DNA of 64,000 nucleotides from Tilletiopsis washingtonensis (taxonomy: Eukaryota > Basidiomycota > Exobasidiomycetes > Entylomatales): contig NW_020312008.1 of the NCBI RefSeq assembly GCF_003144115.1, forward strand, positions 90,477 through 154,476, given 5' to 3'. Below the pieces are notes generated by a model. It was not told the DNA's origin. It worked only from the letters and a program-made list of their open reading frames with translations, and did no database searches. A program made the translations under genes and the position numbers. This document shows positions 1-9,996 of the stretch, one piece after another. The stretch's first letter is position 1. Every line of letters starts with the position of its first letter.

Positions 1-408
1 ATCTCGCCAGCGACGATGCGCCTCGTGACGCCGCACCTGCCCGCGCTGACGTCGCCGTCGATCGCGACGCGCGTGCTGCGCAGCGGCTCGCACGTGCTGC
101 ACACGCCGCGCTGGGGCGACGCCGTCTTTGGCGTGCGCCTGCTGCGGCTGCTGCGTGCACAGCACGCCGCCGAACGCGACGCCGAGGCGGCAGCGAGCAC
201 CGCGACCGCCAGCTCCGGATACGGCGAGGGCCTGAGCAGCGCGCAGCTGGCGGCGCGCGAGCGCGCGCCGCTCGGCCTCGTCGCAGAGCTCGTCGAGACG
301 GCAGAGGCACGCGGCCTCGTGGTGCGCGACGAGAGCGAGCAGGGCACGCGCTGGTACGAAAACGCCATCGTGGCGTTCGAGTGGGAGCAGCCTGAGGCGC
401 CACGGTAG
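1..408 (+). CDS. VPS36: ESCRT-II subunit Vps36, C-terminal part (cut by window start)
   Basis: Vps36 is an ESCRT-II subunit that helps sort ubiquitinated cargo into multivesicular bodies on endosomes. The frame is open from base 1, so the N-terminal GLUE domain and first winged helix lie outside the window. The visible 135 residues match the end of the EAP45/Vps36 winged-helix region: an LVTP segment, an LRSG segment, then a second winged helix closing with RDESEQGTRWYENAI, which lines up with the RDDSVEGLRFYPNLF ending I recall for human VPS36. An acidic or Ala-rich loop of about 20 residues between the helices is longer than in animals. The 3' end converges on SIZ1. Family call is from remembered conservation; fairly sure. 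Confidence 0.75.
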   Translation: MSPATMRLVTPHLPALTSPSIATRVLRSGSHVLHTPRWGDAVFGVRLLRLLRAQHAAERDAEAAASTATASSGYGEGLSSAQLAARERAPLGLVAELVETAEARGLVVRDESEQGTRWYENAIVAFEWEQPEAPR

Positions 409-951
409 GGCGCCTGAGGGAGGCACATGCAAAGCAAGATAGACACATGCCCAGACGTCGCGGCGACGAGATGAGGATTGGCTAGTGTACAGGGTGACGC
501 GGCCAGAGTGCCATGGGGTTGGACCGAGCGGGAACGGTGTGTATGTGTGTGTGTGCGAGATGGACACGGGCGAGGCGGTGATGGAGGTGGCAGACGAATC
601 GAAGGATGTTGTGTGTGTGAGGCGCAGAAAGAAGTCGCGAGACGCAGAGCTCGCGTGACGTGGCATGGAGCTGCTACTTCACTCCTCTTCCTCCGAGTCG
701 TAGTAAGGGCGATGCGACGGGGCGCGGCCGCGCGCCTCGTTGCGATGGTGGTGCGCTTCGGAGCCGTTGGCGCGGGAGCTCGAGCCTGCGCGAGCGGGCG
801 GCGGAGGCGGAGAGAGCAAAGGAGGGAGCAGAGGGCGGGGATGAGGGGACGGTGCGTAAGAAGAGAAAGGAGGGAAGCAAGACGCGCGCGGGGCCACACT
901 CGGAACGGGCCACACATCCCGCGAGCTTCCAGGCAAAGCGCTCAGAGAGAG
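409..951. other. Gene-free stretch between convergent VPS36 and SIZ1 ends
   Basis: Shared 3' flank. It holds a short TG-rich run at about 537-557 and purine-rich sequence at 780-900. The open frames here continue from antisense SIZ1 coding sequence and look like products of high G+C. I see no gene. Confidence 0.6.
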
Positions 952-3900
952 CTAGTGCCGCGCCTCCAGCGCCCGCATCTCGGCGTCGCGCGCCAGAGCC
1001 GCCTCCTGCTCCTCGTCCTCGTCTATCGCCGCCGCCACGGCGGCGTGGATCTCGGCGCGGTCGCGGGCGCGCTGCGCCTCGCGCTCGCGCTCCTTGTCCG
1101 CCGCCTCTTGCGAGGCGACGCGCTGGCTCTGCTGCTGTTGCGCCAGCTGGTACTCGCGCTGTGCGCCCTCGGCACTGCGCCAGCCCGAGCCCGGTGCCGC
1201 AGGCGGGGCCGCAACCCGGCGCCAGGCACTGCCGGCATCGCCGCCATCGCCGCGCCAGTGCGCAAAGCCGTGCTGCCCATCCGCAGCTCCGCCATGCGTC
1301 GCCGAAACATGGCGGCGCATGCCTTGCGGCGCCGGCGCTCCGCTGCCGCTGCCGCTGCCGCCCTCCCCGGCGTCGCTCGTGCGTGCGCGCACCACCGCGT
1401 GCTCAATGCGGCCGCCGCTCCGAGACGCACCGTGGCCGTCCGAGGGGCGTGGCGCGGCGCCATTGCCGCCGCCGCCACTGCCCGTGCCGTTGCGCTGGTA
1501 CAGCGCCGCCAGCGGCGTGTCGTCCGAGAAGTCGCCGTCGTCGGGGAACTCGTCGTCGTTTTGCTGCAGCTGCAGGCGCTGGCGCTTGTACGGCCGGCGC
1601 GGGCCTTCGCTCTCCTCGCTCGAGTGTCCGGCTTCCGCGGCAGCGATGGCGGACGGACGTCGCGCGTAGCCGTTTGCGGCACCACTGCCGTTGGCCTGTG
1701 CAGCGCTCGAGCTGCCAAAGGCATTCTGCGCCGCCGCAGCCGCCGCGCCGAAGCGCACGGCACTGGCTGAGCGCGCTCCTGCCTGTGCGCTTTCGCTGCG
1801 CGCAGGCGGCGCGATGCGAGGCGGCGGCGGCGGCGGCGGCTCGTCGTCCTCGTCGCTCGAGTCGAGCGTCAGGTCGATGACGGCCGGGCCGGGCTGCGCG
1901 CTGGGACGCGGCGCTGGAGCGGCAGCGGCGGGAGCAGGCGCCGCACGGGCCATGGCTGCACGAGGCGGAGCGGCGGCGCTCTCGAGGCGCACGGCAGGAG
2001 CAGCCGGCGCTGCCCGTGCCGGACCGCCCGGCGAGGGCGTGTCTTCGAGGACGAGCACGGGTGCAGCTGCCTTGCTTGCGCGGCTGGGCCCTGCATCACC
2101 CGAGCCGCCAGCCTCTGCCTCTTCCGCACTGGCATTGCGGCTGCTCGCATGACTGGCACCTGCCGCGCCGGCCTCGGCCGCAGCGGCCAGGCGCGCCGCC
2201 TCCTCGTTGGTGGACTTGAAGCGGTCGTCCTCGGTGTGCCACACGCCATCAGGCTCGACCAGCACACGCTCCTTGGCCGACGGCACACGCCGCAGGATGT
2301 CCTGCGCATAGCTGGGATGCAAAGGTCAGCCGACATGCCTCTGGTTGCGCGCGCGTTCGCATCGCGCACCCGTCCACGAAGAGGTTCTCCGGCTTGAAGT
2401 TCTGCGAGCACACGGGGCACTCCCACGTCGGCGTGACGGAGTTCATCGAGTAGAAGGCGAGCGCGTCGAAGCACTGCGCGTGCGGGCAGATCGTCGAGCG
2501 CACGGGCGTCGAGATGGGCACGTACGACAGCGGACACGTGAAGCGGAACGTCTGTGCGCCGGCCTCGATGTCGTCGTCCTCGGCCGCAGAGCGCACTGCC
2601 ACAGGAGATGAGATTGCGCTGAACGGCTTGCAGCGGCTGACTTACTGCCGAGCACCACTTGCTCCTTGGACTTGGTGTGCGTGGCCTTGAGCGTCTCGAC
2701 GAGCTCTTCGGGCGTGGCGATCTTGCACAGTGCAATTGCCATGACGTATTTCTGCCGAGGCGCGTGAGCACTTGTGCGCGCTTCAGCGCCGCACACGCCG
2801 ACTCACGCCCACGTAGCTGCCGCCATTCTTGTCGCTCGCGTAGTTGAGCATGACGCTGTTCCACTGGCCCTCGCGCGTCGAGAGACTCTTGCGCGCATTG
2901 AGATCCGGCGGCGGCACACGGCCCGGGTGCTTCTTGTTACCCTTGAATGTCGCCGGGTGGCGGATGTTGTTGATAAGCAGCTCGGACGACGCGGGAAAGT
3001 CGATCAGACACGGACTGCCGTGCGAGATCGACGCGGCGTCCCACGCCGGCTTGGGCGCGATGAAGAGACGGTAGCTGTAGTGCGTGCTGCTCCAAGTGTT
3101 AGTGCAAGAGCCGAGAACCGCCGCACGAGGCACGCACGGGTCGGCAGCCAGCAGGGCGCGCTGCGTTGCTGTAGTCTGGAAGCGGATCGTTGCAGCGCGA
3201 CGCTCATTGCCAAAGGCCTCTGCAGGACGCGGTCAGTGCACGGTCGCGGCAACGTCAAGCTCGCGCTGCGCCTCACCAACGAGCTGTGTGTTCGGGCTGG
3301 CCCATTCTGCGACGTGGTAGAACGGCGAGGGGCGGAAACGCGGGCGCGACACTGCAGGATGCGGTGTGAGATTCGAGTGTGCAGCGCGACGGCGCCCCGC
3401 TGCACTCACCAGGCGCGCTCGCATTGCGAGCCAGGGCTGCGTGGCCGGCGTGCGCCGCCGCGGAGGAGCCGGCGCCCGAGCCAGACGCCACCGCCGAGCC
3501 GCCGAGCTTGGCGGCCGGCACGCCGCCGTAGCTCTTCTTCGGCGGAGGCGCCGCAGCGACACTGGGCGCGCCAGGAAAGAGCCTCAGCACACGCAACAGC
3601 TCTGCGACCACTCTCGGCCGCCGCCGCCAGCACTCACCCCGCGGCCCAGTCCGGCAGCGCGGCCTGGCCCCAGTGCAGCGCCATGATGCGGCGGAACTCG
3701 TTGAACTTTTCGACGTTGCGCGTCTCGTGCGCCGCCTCGAAGAACTCGCGCAGCCGGTCGAGCAGCTGCGGCTTGTTGCCCGAGATCTTGATGCGCGAGT
3801 CGGACGCCGACGACGAGGAGAGATCCTTGAGCACCGCCTTGAGCTGCGCCACGGTCAGGTAGTCGATGGCGCTGCTGAGGCGCTGGGGGCGCGCACATGG

Positions 3901-4047
3901 GAGAGACTCAGCCGCCAGGTACGCAGAACGACACGCGGACACACTCACGACGTAGTGCGAGAAGACATTGTTGGGCGCACCGTTGCTGCTGCCCGCCGCC
4001 GCTGCCGCACTGCCGCCTGCCGCACTCGAGCCGGCCGCTGCACTCAT
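952..4047 (-). CDS. SIZ1: SUMO E3 ligase of the Siz/PIAS family
   Basis: Nuclear E3 ligase that moves SUMO from Ubc9 to targets. Nine exons fit one 881-residue protein: 4047-3949, 3882-3638, 3582-3410, 3351-3277, 3219-3138, 3086-2807, 2751-2646, 2595-2370, 2311-952. Domains in order are a SAP DNA-binding motif (about residues 37-80), a PINIT domain (about 175-350, with RFRPSPFY and THYSYRLF), and an SP-RING (354-429) with the CPLS, CPHAQCFD and WECPVC zinc/fold signature. After it, near residue 573, VIDLTLDSSDEDDE is a textbook SUMO-interacting motif with an acidic tail. The last 400 residues are otherwise Ala/Ser/Pro-rich and disordered. The start is the first ATG ahead of the SAP exon. PINIT boundaries needed a 57-nt intron that skips an in-frame stop near 3240. 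Confidence 0.9.
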
Positions 4048-5126
4048 GCTGCACGCAAGCTGCGGGTGCACCGACGCACGCAGCTGGCACACTCACGCGC
4101 GCAGAGGCCCGGCCGAGCAGAGCAGCTGCCTGCGGACGGAAGAGTCCGAGCGCGGGCGCGGGGAGCAGGGCAGCGGCGCAGAAGAGCAAGCGCACGGCGC
4201 CGCGGAGTGTGTGGAGCGGCGAGGCGGTCGGGCAGGGCAGGGTGCGGCGTTGCAGCCACGGACGATGGGGTTGCCTGGTGCGTCGGCGAGCGAGAGGGCG
4301 GGCGGTGCGGCGCTGGCACAGCGGCGTGCGTGGCGGGCGCTTGCTGCGTGAGGGCGGCGCGGCGACGATCTTCTGGCGCACGCGGCGGTGGAGGCCCAGC
4401 CAGACAGGCAGCGGCGGCCGCGGCACGGCGTCGCGCAGAGCCGGGTGCGGGCAGCGCGAGTGGGCCGGCGGAGAGACGGGCGCGCCGGAAGCGAGAGCGT
4501 GCAGACGGAGCGAGTGGAGCGGAGGCAAGGCACAGCGGCGCTGGCCCTGAGGGTCGAGAGCTGCGGCTGCTGCTTCGGCGCCGGTGATGATGACGAGAAA
4601 GCGGCGCGGCGCGGCGCGGCGCGCGTGCGCCGCGGCGGCGGCACTTTAGGGCGCGCGGCACGGCTCGCAGCGCTGCCACGCCGGGCGCTGAGAGAGACGG
4701 CGCACATGGGACACGCTGCGTCGTCACCAACGTCGCATCTGCGTCGTCTCTGCGTCCCCTGGGAGCCTCTGGTCACGACTCACATGCAACTCTAGGTGCG
4801 CCGGCCAGTCATGAGAGCAGACCAGCTCACTTCGGTGGCCCGATGAGCCGCCGCTGTCGATTGCCTGCATCGCCAAATCACGTGCGCACGCCTGCCACCC
4901 GTCGAGCCGTTGGTGCTGATCCGCATCGGGCCTCATCAGTTGATCCGCTGACTCGGGGCGCCGCAGGCGCTTCTCCTTTCACCATCATCTCCACCCGCAC
5001 CCATACCTGCGCTTTCTCTGCACACTTCCAGCTGCACTGCGCCTCTTGCACCCTGCCCCTCTCGTCTCAGCCCGCCCCTGCTCGCTTCCCGCGTCCCACC
5101 TCCGGCACGACATTGCGGTGCGTTGT
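4048..5126. other. Divergent upstream region of SIZ1 and the repeat-protein gene
   Basis: About 1.1 kb with no supportable gene. It contains a very G+C-rich GCGGC-repeat patch near 4600-4640 and a pyrimidine-rich stretch at 4970-5100, which is typical of a fungal core promoter just ahead of the plus-strand gene. Confidence 0.5.
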
Positions 5127-6668
5127 ATGCCGACCTCTAGTTCCGTCGATGAAGCTGCCAGCGATGACTCGCTGCACGCTTCAGCTGCAGGCTCCGACGA
5201 CTTGTCGCAGCCTGCCGAAGCGCCGCCCCTTCTCACGGCCGAACAGATTGCGGAGACGCATCGGCGCAACAACCCGGCTCATCCGGCAGACGCGGCAAAA
5301 GTCGCAGGACAAAAGGTGTGCAGCATCAGCAACGAGATTGACAACTGTGTGCAACGAGTGCACTTTGTGCCGCACTCGGAGCTGTCCAGGCCGTCACTTA
5401 TCCGTGTGCTGCGCGCCATCGGGGCGATCTCGCCGCACGACGATCCCTTGGCGAAGACGGGCTGGAAGAACGTCCTCGTCTTGGGCATCAGACCTCGCCT
5501 CTGGATGAGCCCCGCGACGCCGGACTTCTTGCTATCTCCTACCGAGGAGGTGGTTACGCAGGCGATCTACACCGTCGAGGCGCACCTGAGCAGCCTCGAG
5601 TCGTCGCACCCCAGCTCGCAGCTCTGGACCTTCACCGTCGAGGACGTCACTGACTCGCGCCCCTTCGCCGAGTCCTTCCGGGACTACCAGCCCACCTACT
5701 TCCGGGCAGGCGAATTTTTCGCTCACTTCGAGTATCACGGTGATGACATCAGATTATGGCGCTCGTCGCGCCAGAACACGCTGCCCTCGCAGTTCATCGA
5801 AGGGGCGTTGCCGCTCAAGACGTTTCCGCTCGCCCTCGCGCCGCTTGCGTGCATCTTCTACATGCAGGTCTGGCGCATGATGGAGCAGCAGCCCGGCGTG
5901 CAGGTCACAGCCCAGCTTGCACGCCTCATGAAGCTGATCGACTATCTGTTTGGCCTGTTCGAGACCGACAGCCTCTGTGCGTGGCGCAATGCGCGCATGA
6001 CGGAGCTGCGCGCCTCGCTCAACCTCGCTCAGCAGGCGGTCCCGCCGCAGCTGGCCGTCAACACTGCGCCCCGGGAGTTTGTCGCGTGGGCCCTTCCGGT
6101 AACGCCAACGTGGCAGTCCGTGTCTACGGGAACTCGGGGCGCTGCAGCGCATTCTTCGGTGCGCAGCGAGGGGCGCGACGCCGGCGATGGCCCCGATGAG
6201 TCATCGTCTTCGTCGAGCGAGCGTCTCGCGCGGTCAAGCACGCCGAAAGGCAGCTCCCCCGCAAGTTGCGCCTCCGACGCTGGCTTCGACGAGGACGGCG
6301 CCTCAGCCTCGCAGGGCATTCATCCCGACGCCGACTTTTCGCCGCACGAGCGTGTCCGCCTGCAGCAGCTGAACCGAGCATTCGCGGCCGAGTGCGAGCG
6401 CGAGCGTGTCACGCTGCGCGAACTGCGCCAGGGCCGGCAGCTGCGCGCACACATCGACATGGCGCAGCTGCTCGCCGACGTCGAGCAGCGCCGCAGCGAC
6501 GAGGCCGAGGCTAGGTACCATGACCGCCTGCAGCAGCTGGAGCGAGCGTTCGCCGCCGAGTGCGAGCGCGAGCATGTGACGCTGCGCGAGCTGCGCCAGG
6601 GGCGACAGCTGCGCGTGTACGGCGACATGGCGCAGCTGCTCGCCGACTGTCGAGCAGCGCCGCAGTGA
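5127..6668 (+). CDS. Unrecognised 513-residue protein with a C-terminal 56-residue tandem repeat
   Basis: I do not recognise this family. The start is the ATG at 5127 (MPTSSSVDEA); an upstream in-frame ATG at 5046 would add 27 residues. A globular-looking core (about residues 45-300, with many aromatic residues and few low-complexity runs) is followed by a Ser-rich linker. The C-terminus carries two copies of a charged, helical repeat starting RLQQLxRAFAAECERE, residues about 411-466 and 467 to the end, likely coiled coil. The second copy has one extra T relative to the first (GCCGACTGTCGAG against GCCGACGTCGAG, near 6646), so the frame shifts and ends at TGA 6666-6668. Without that base the frame would run to a TAG at 6754. 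It is a single exon. No signal peptide or membrane segment is seen. Confidence 0.6.
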   Translation: MPTSSSVDEAASDDSLHASAAGSDDLSQPAEAPPLLTAEQIAETHRRNNPAHPADAAKVAGQKVCSISNEIDNCVQRVHFVPHSELSRPSLIRVLRAIGAISPHDDPLAKTGWKNVLVLGIRPRLWMSPATPDFLLSPTEEVVTQAIYTVEAHLSSLESSHPSSQLWTFTVEDVTDSRPFAESFRDYQPTYFRAGEFFAHFEYHGDDIRLWRSSRQNTLPSQFIEGALPLKTFPLALAPLACIFYMQVWRMMEQQPGVQVTAQLARLMKLIDYLFGLFETDSLCAWRNARMTELRASLNLAQQAVPPQLAVNTAPREFVAWALPVTPTWQSVSTGTRGAAAHSSVRSEGRDAGDGPDESSSSSSERLARSSTPKGSSPASCASDAGFDEDGASASQGIHPDADFSPHERVRLQQLNRAFAAECERERVTLRELRQGRQLRAHIDMAQLLADVEQRRSDEAEARYHDRLQQLERAFAAECEREHVTLRELRQGRQLRVYGDMAQLLADCRAAPQ

Positions 6669-6693
6669 CGAGGCCGAGGCTAGGTACCGAGCC
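6357..6693 (+). repeat. 168-bp coding tandem repeat, two copies
   Basis: Copy 1 runs 6357-6524 and copy 2 runs 6525 to about 6693. Both begin CGCCTGCAGCAGCTG and are almost identical through CTAGGTACC. Copy 2 carries one extra base, making it 169 bp, which suggests a recent duplication followed by a single indel. Confidence 0.85.
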
Positions 6694-6847
6694 TGGGCGC
6701 CCGGTACGCTTGCGGCACTGAACACCGGCCTGGCTGGAGTTCCCGTGTTGTGGTAGCAAGCATACCTCTATGTCAAAGCACTCAGTGTGGAGGAGGGCTG
6801 CTTCAAGGGGTATCATTGACTCTAGATGTGCTCCGGACGCGCTGCGG

Positions 6848-9623
6848 CTATGCCAGTGCAGGCGCCTCTCCCCTGCCGTCGGCCTCGCCATCGCCGCCAA
6901 AGCGTCGCGGCCGCTCGGCGCCGTTGTCGGCTGCCGCACGCTTGGCTGCGCGAGCGCCAGCGCCCGCACCGGCAGGCGTGCCGGCCAGGCGCGTGCGCAG
7001 GGCCGCATAGCGTGCGCGCTGTGCGCTGCTGACGCTCGGCGCCACCTTTGCCAGCGCGGCGGCAAAGTGTGTCTGCGACACCTCGACGCCGTCGACGGCG
7101 CTGCTGCGGCTCTCGCTGCCGAGACCTGTGCCTGCAGCAGCAGAAGGCGCGGCAGGAGCACGCCGCAGCGCCTCGCGCAGCGCCAGCACGGCCGCCTCGC
7201 GCGTCAGCGCGGCCAAGTCGGCGCCCGAGTAGCCGTCGGCGCACCCGTCGAGCGCCACGGCCTCGAGGTCCACGTCGGCCGCGAGCGGCGTGCGGGTGGT
7301 GAGGGTGCGCAGAATCTCGAGGCGCTCGTCGGCGCGCGGCAGGTCGACGTAGAGCAGCTTGTCGAGGCGCCCGGGCCGGCACATGGCCGGGTCGATCATG
7401 TCCGGCCGATTCGTCGCGCCGATTACGTAGGTCTGCACGCGCGCCTCGAGGCCGTCGAGCTCCGTCAGCAGCGTGTTGACGACACGCGACGACGACTCGG
7501 ACTGCAGAAGTGCGGTCAGTAAGGACGCACGAGCCAGGAGAGATGGGCAGCAACTCACCAGCGCATCGTCGCGCCGCGGCACCAGCGCGTCGAGCTCGTC
7601 GAAGAAGATGACGCACGGCGACGACGTGCGGGCACGCGCAAAGACTTGGCGCACCGCGCGCTCGCTCTCGCCGACGTACTTGTTCAGCAGCTCCGGGCCC
7701 TTGACGCTGATGAAGTTTGCGCCGCTCTCGTTTGCCACGGCCTTTGCCAGGAGCGTCTTGCCGCAGCCCGGCGGGCCCCAGAGCAGCACGCCCGAGCTGG
7801 CACTGACGCCGACGGCGCGGAAGAGCTCGGGCCGCCGGATGGGCTCGACGATGGCCATGCACAGCTCGTCGCGCGTCTCGTGCAGCGCTCCCACGTCCGC
7901 CCACGTCACGTCGGGCACGGTGGCAAAGCCCTCGCGCTGCGACGACGGCTGCACCGACGGCAGCGCCGCGGCAAAGTCGGCGCCCGTGATGCTAAGCGGC
8001 GCGAGCTCGCTGGCGCTCAGGGCGCTGGGGTGCGTGCGCAGAAAGGTGGCAATCGACGAGTTGGCCAGCGCCGCGGGCATGGCCTCGAAGAAGGAGGCCG
8101 TGGCGCGGGCCACTGCCGAAGGAGCCGCCGGTGTCGGCGCAGGCACAGGCTCCACGGCGGCGGCGGCGGTGCCCACGGCGTCCGTCTCCTTCTGCTCAGC
8201 CATCTCCACGTCGCCTTGGCTTGTCCTTGCCTCGAGCTGCAGCGGGCCGCCGTTGCCCATGTCGCTGAAGATGCGCTTGACGGCCAGGATGCCGGCGGCA
8301 GCGGTGAGCGCGACGAGATCGGCGCCGACGTAGCCGGGCGTCGCCTTGGCCAGCGCTCTAAAGTCAAAGTCGCCCTCGAGGCGCAGCGACGCGGAGAGGA
8401 CACGCAGGATCCTGCAGCCATGCATCGTCAGCGTCCAGCGTCCATTCGGTGCAGAAGCGCCGGCAAGGAAGAAGCAGAGAGAGAGCGCGCACACGGGCTC
8501 GGGTCAGGGACTTGAATGGGGCCCGAAGGCTGCGCGCAGCGGCACCGAGGCACCTCGCGGAAACGGTTTGCAGACCTAGTTTTCTTTCATCATACGAGCG
8601 CGCTGTGCTGCGCTCTCTCTCCCTCTGCTGCTGTGTGCCACTCACTGTTCTCTGCCTGCCTCGTCAGGCACGCCAAGCGCAATCTCGTGGTCGAAGCGCC
8701 CGGCGCGGCGCAGGGCCGGGTCGAGCGAGTCGGGCCGGTTCGTCGCGCCAATGACCATGACGGGCTTGCCGGCCGTCTTGTCCCACGAGAGGTCGTCGAG
8801 GCAGGTGAGGAGCTGCGCGACGATGCGGCGCTCCATCTCACGCTGCGCCGTCTCGCGCTTGGGCGTGATGGCGTCGATCTCGTCGATGAAGAGAATGCAC
8901 GGCGCCAGCTTGGCGGCGTCGTCGAAGAGCTGCCGCAGCGTCGCCTCGGACTCGCCCGACGTGCCCGAGACGATCGAGGGCGCCGAAACGGAGAGGAACG
9001 GAATGGAGAGGTCCTGTGGCGGCGGCGTCAGCGCGTCAAGGATGGCGAAGCCTGCAGGCGCTACTCACGCCCGCAATGGCTCCGGCGAGCATCGTCTTGC
9101 CGCAGCCGGGCGGGCCGTGCAGCAGCACGCCGCGCGGCGGCTTGACGCCCGTGTGCGCGTAGATCTCCGGATGGCAGAGCGGCATGGCGATGAGCTCGAG
9201 CACCTTTTCGATGGCGCCGCCGACGCCGCCGAGGTCGCGCAGGCGCGTGCTCGGCGGGGTGTGTCGCTCGGCCGCCGATGCAGCGGCGGCGGCACGCGAG
9301 CGTTTGCTGCTGCTGCCGCTGGCACCGGCGGCGCTGCTGCTGCCTGCGCCGGCCGCACTGCTGCGCAGCTTGCGCTTGCCCGGCGTCGCGGCGCCGTCTG
9401 CGCTGGCATCAGGCATGGGCGAGGCCTCGCGCGTGGACGGGCCGTCGGCCGCATCGCCCTGCTGCGCCGCGATGGCCGCCGCGGCAGCAAGCGCCGCCGC
9501 GGCCGCCGAGCCAGCGGGCGGCGGCGGTGCGGCCGACGACGAGGGCGCGGGTGCGGCAGCGTTGAGGTTGAGGTTGCTGCGTGCGCGCGCCGGCGCCCAT
9601 GCGCCCGTGATGGCGCGGTTCAT
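6848..9623 (-). CDS. RIX7: Ribosome-biogenesis AAA ATPase Rix7/NVL
   Basis: Type II AAA ATPase that extracts assembly factors from nucleolar pre-60S particles. Four exons (9623-9069, 9013-8646, 8411-7559, 7501-6848) join in phase to 809 residues. The first AAA domain has Walker A GPPGCGKT (about residue 171), Walker [10 protein letters not shown] and a sensor GATNRPD. The second has GPPGCGKT (about 518), [19 protein letters not shown] and the CRPGRLDK arginine region. The [22 protein letters not shown] context of domain 2 and the long linker with acidic residues fit Rix7/NVL better than Cdc48 or Pex1/6. The N-terminal part before AAA1 is only about 125 residues, Ala/Ser-rich with a KRKL basic patch (likely nuclear signal), shorter than in yeast. 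It shares a 373-bp promoter region with TOM20. Confidence 0.9.
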
Positions 9624-9996
9624 GCGGGCGGCAGGGGCGTGCGGCAGCTTGCGCGGCGCATGCGACGCAGACGCGGGGCGCACAGACGGGCGCAGACGAG
9701 GCACTTGCGGCGAGTTGGTGTGCGGAGGAGGGCAAGGTGCGCAGTGTGCAGCGCGAGAAGGAAGCTCGCTCGGCGCGCCTAGCCTCGGCCGGCCGTGCTC
9801 AAAAAAGCGCTGCGTGCGCACGTGATGCGGTAATACAACAAGGCTCGGGCGCTCTATTCGGTGACTTGTAGTCGCCGTGCGCTGGGCTGTGATTCGCTGT
9901 ATTCGGAGCGCAGCTCCACCTCGCTTGCTCAGACGCCTCCAGAGCAGGCCAGCCTCCCGACCCTCGCCTCCCCCCGCGCACCCGCCGCTGTCCGCC
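9624..9996. promoter_or_regulatory. Shared divergent promoter region of RIX7 and TOM20
   Basis: The two start codons face away from each other across 373 bp. The TOM20-proximal 60 bases are C-rich (CCTCCCGACCCTCGCCTCCCC-like), as in many fungal core promoters. I see no TATA box that I would defend. Confidence 0.55.

Noticed and set aside
478-1880. Plus-strand frames of over 400 residues opposite SIZ1
   Set aside because: Antisense shadows of the low-complexity Ala/Ser-rich tail of SIZ1; Arg-rich and without motifs.
3220-3241. A 22-nt intron in SIZ1
   Set aside because: Too short to splice. A 57-nt intron with a GTGAGG donor, a CTGAC branch point and the same CAG acceptor gives a better PINIT sequence in frame.
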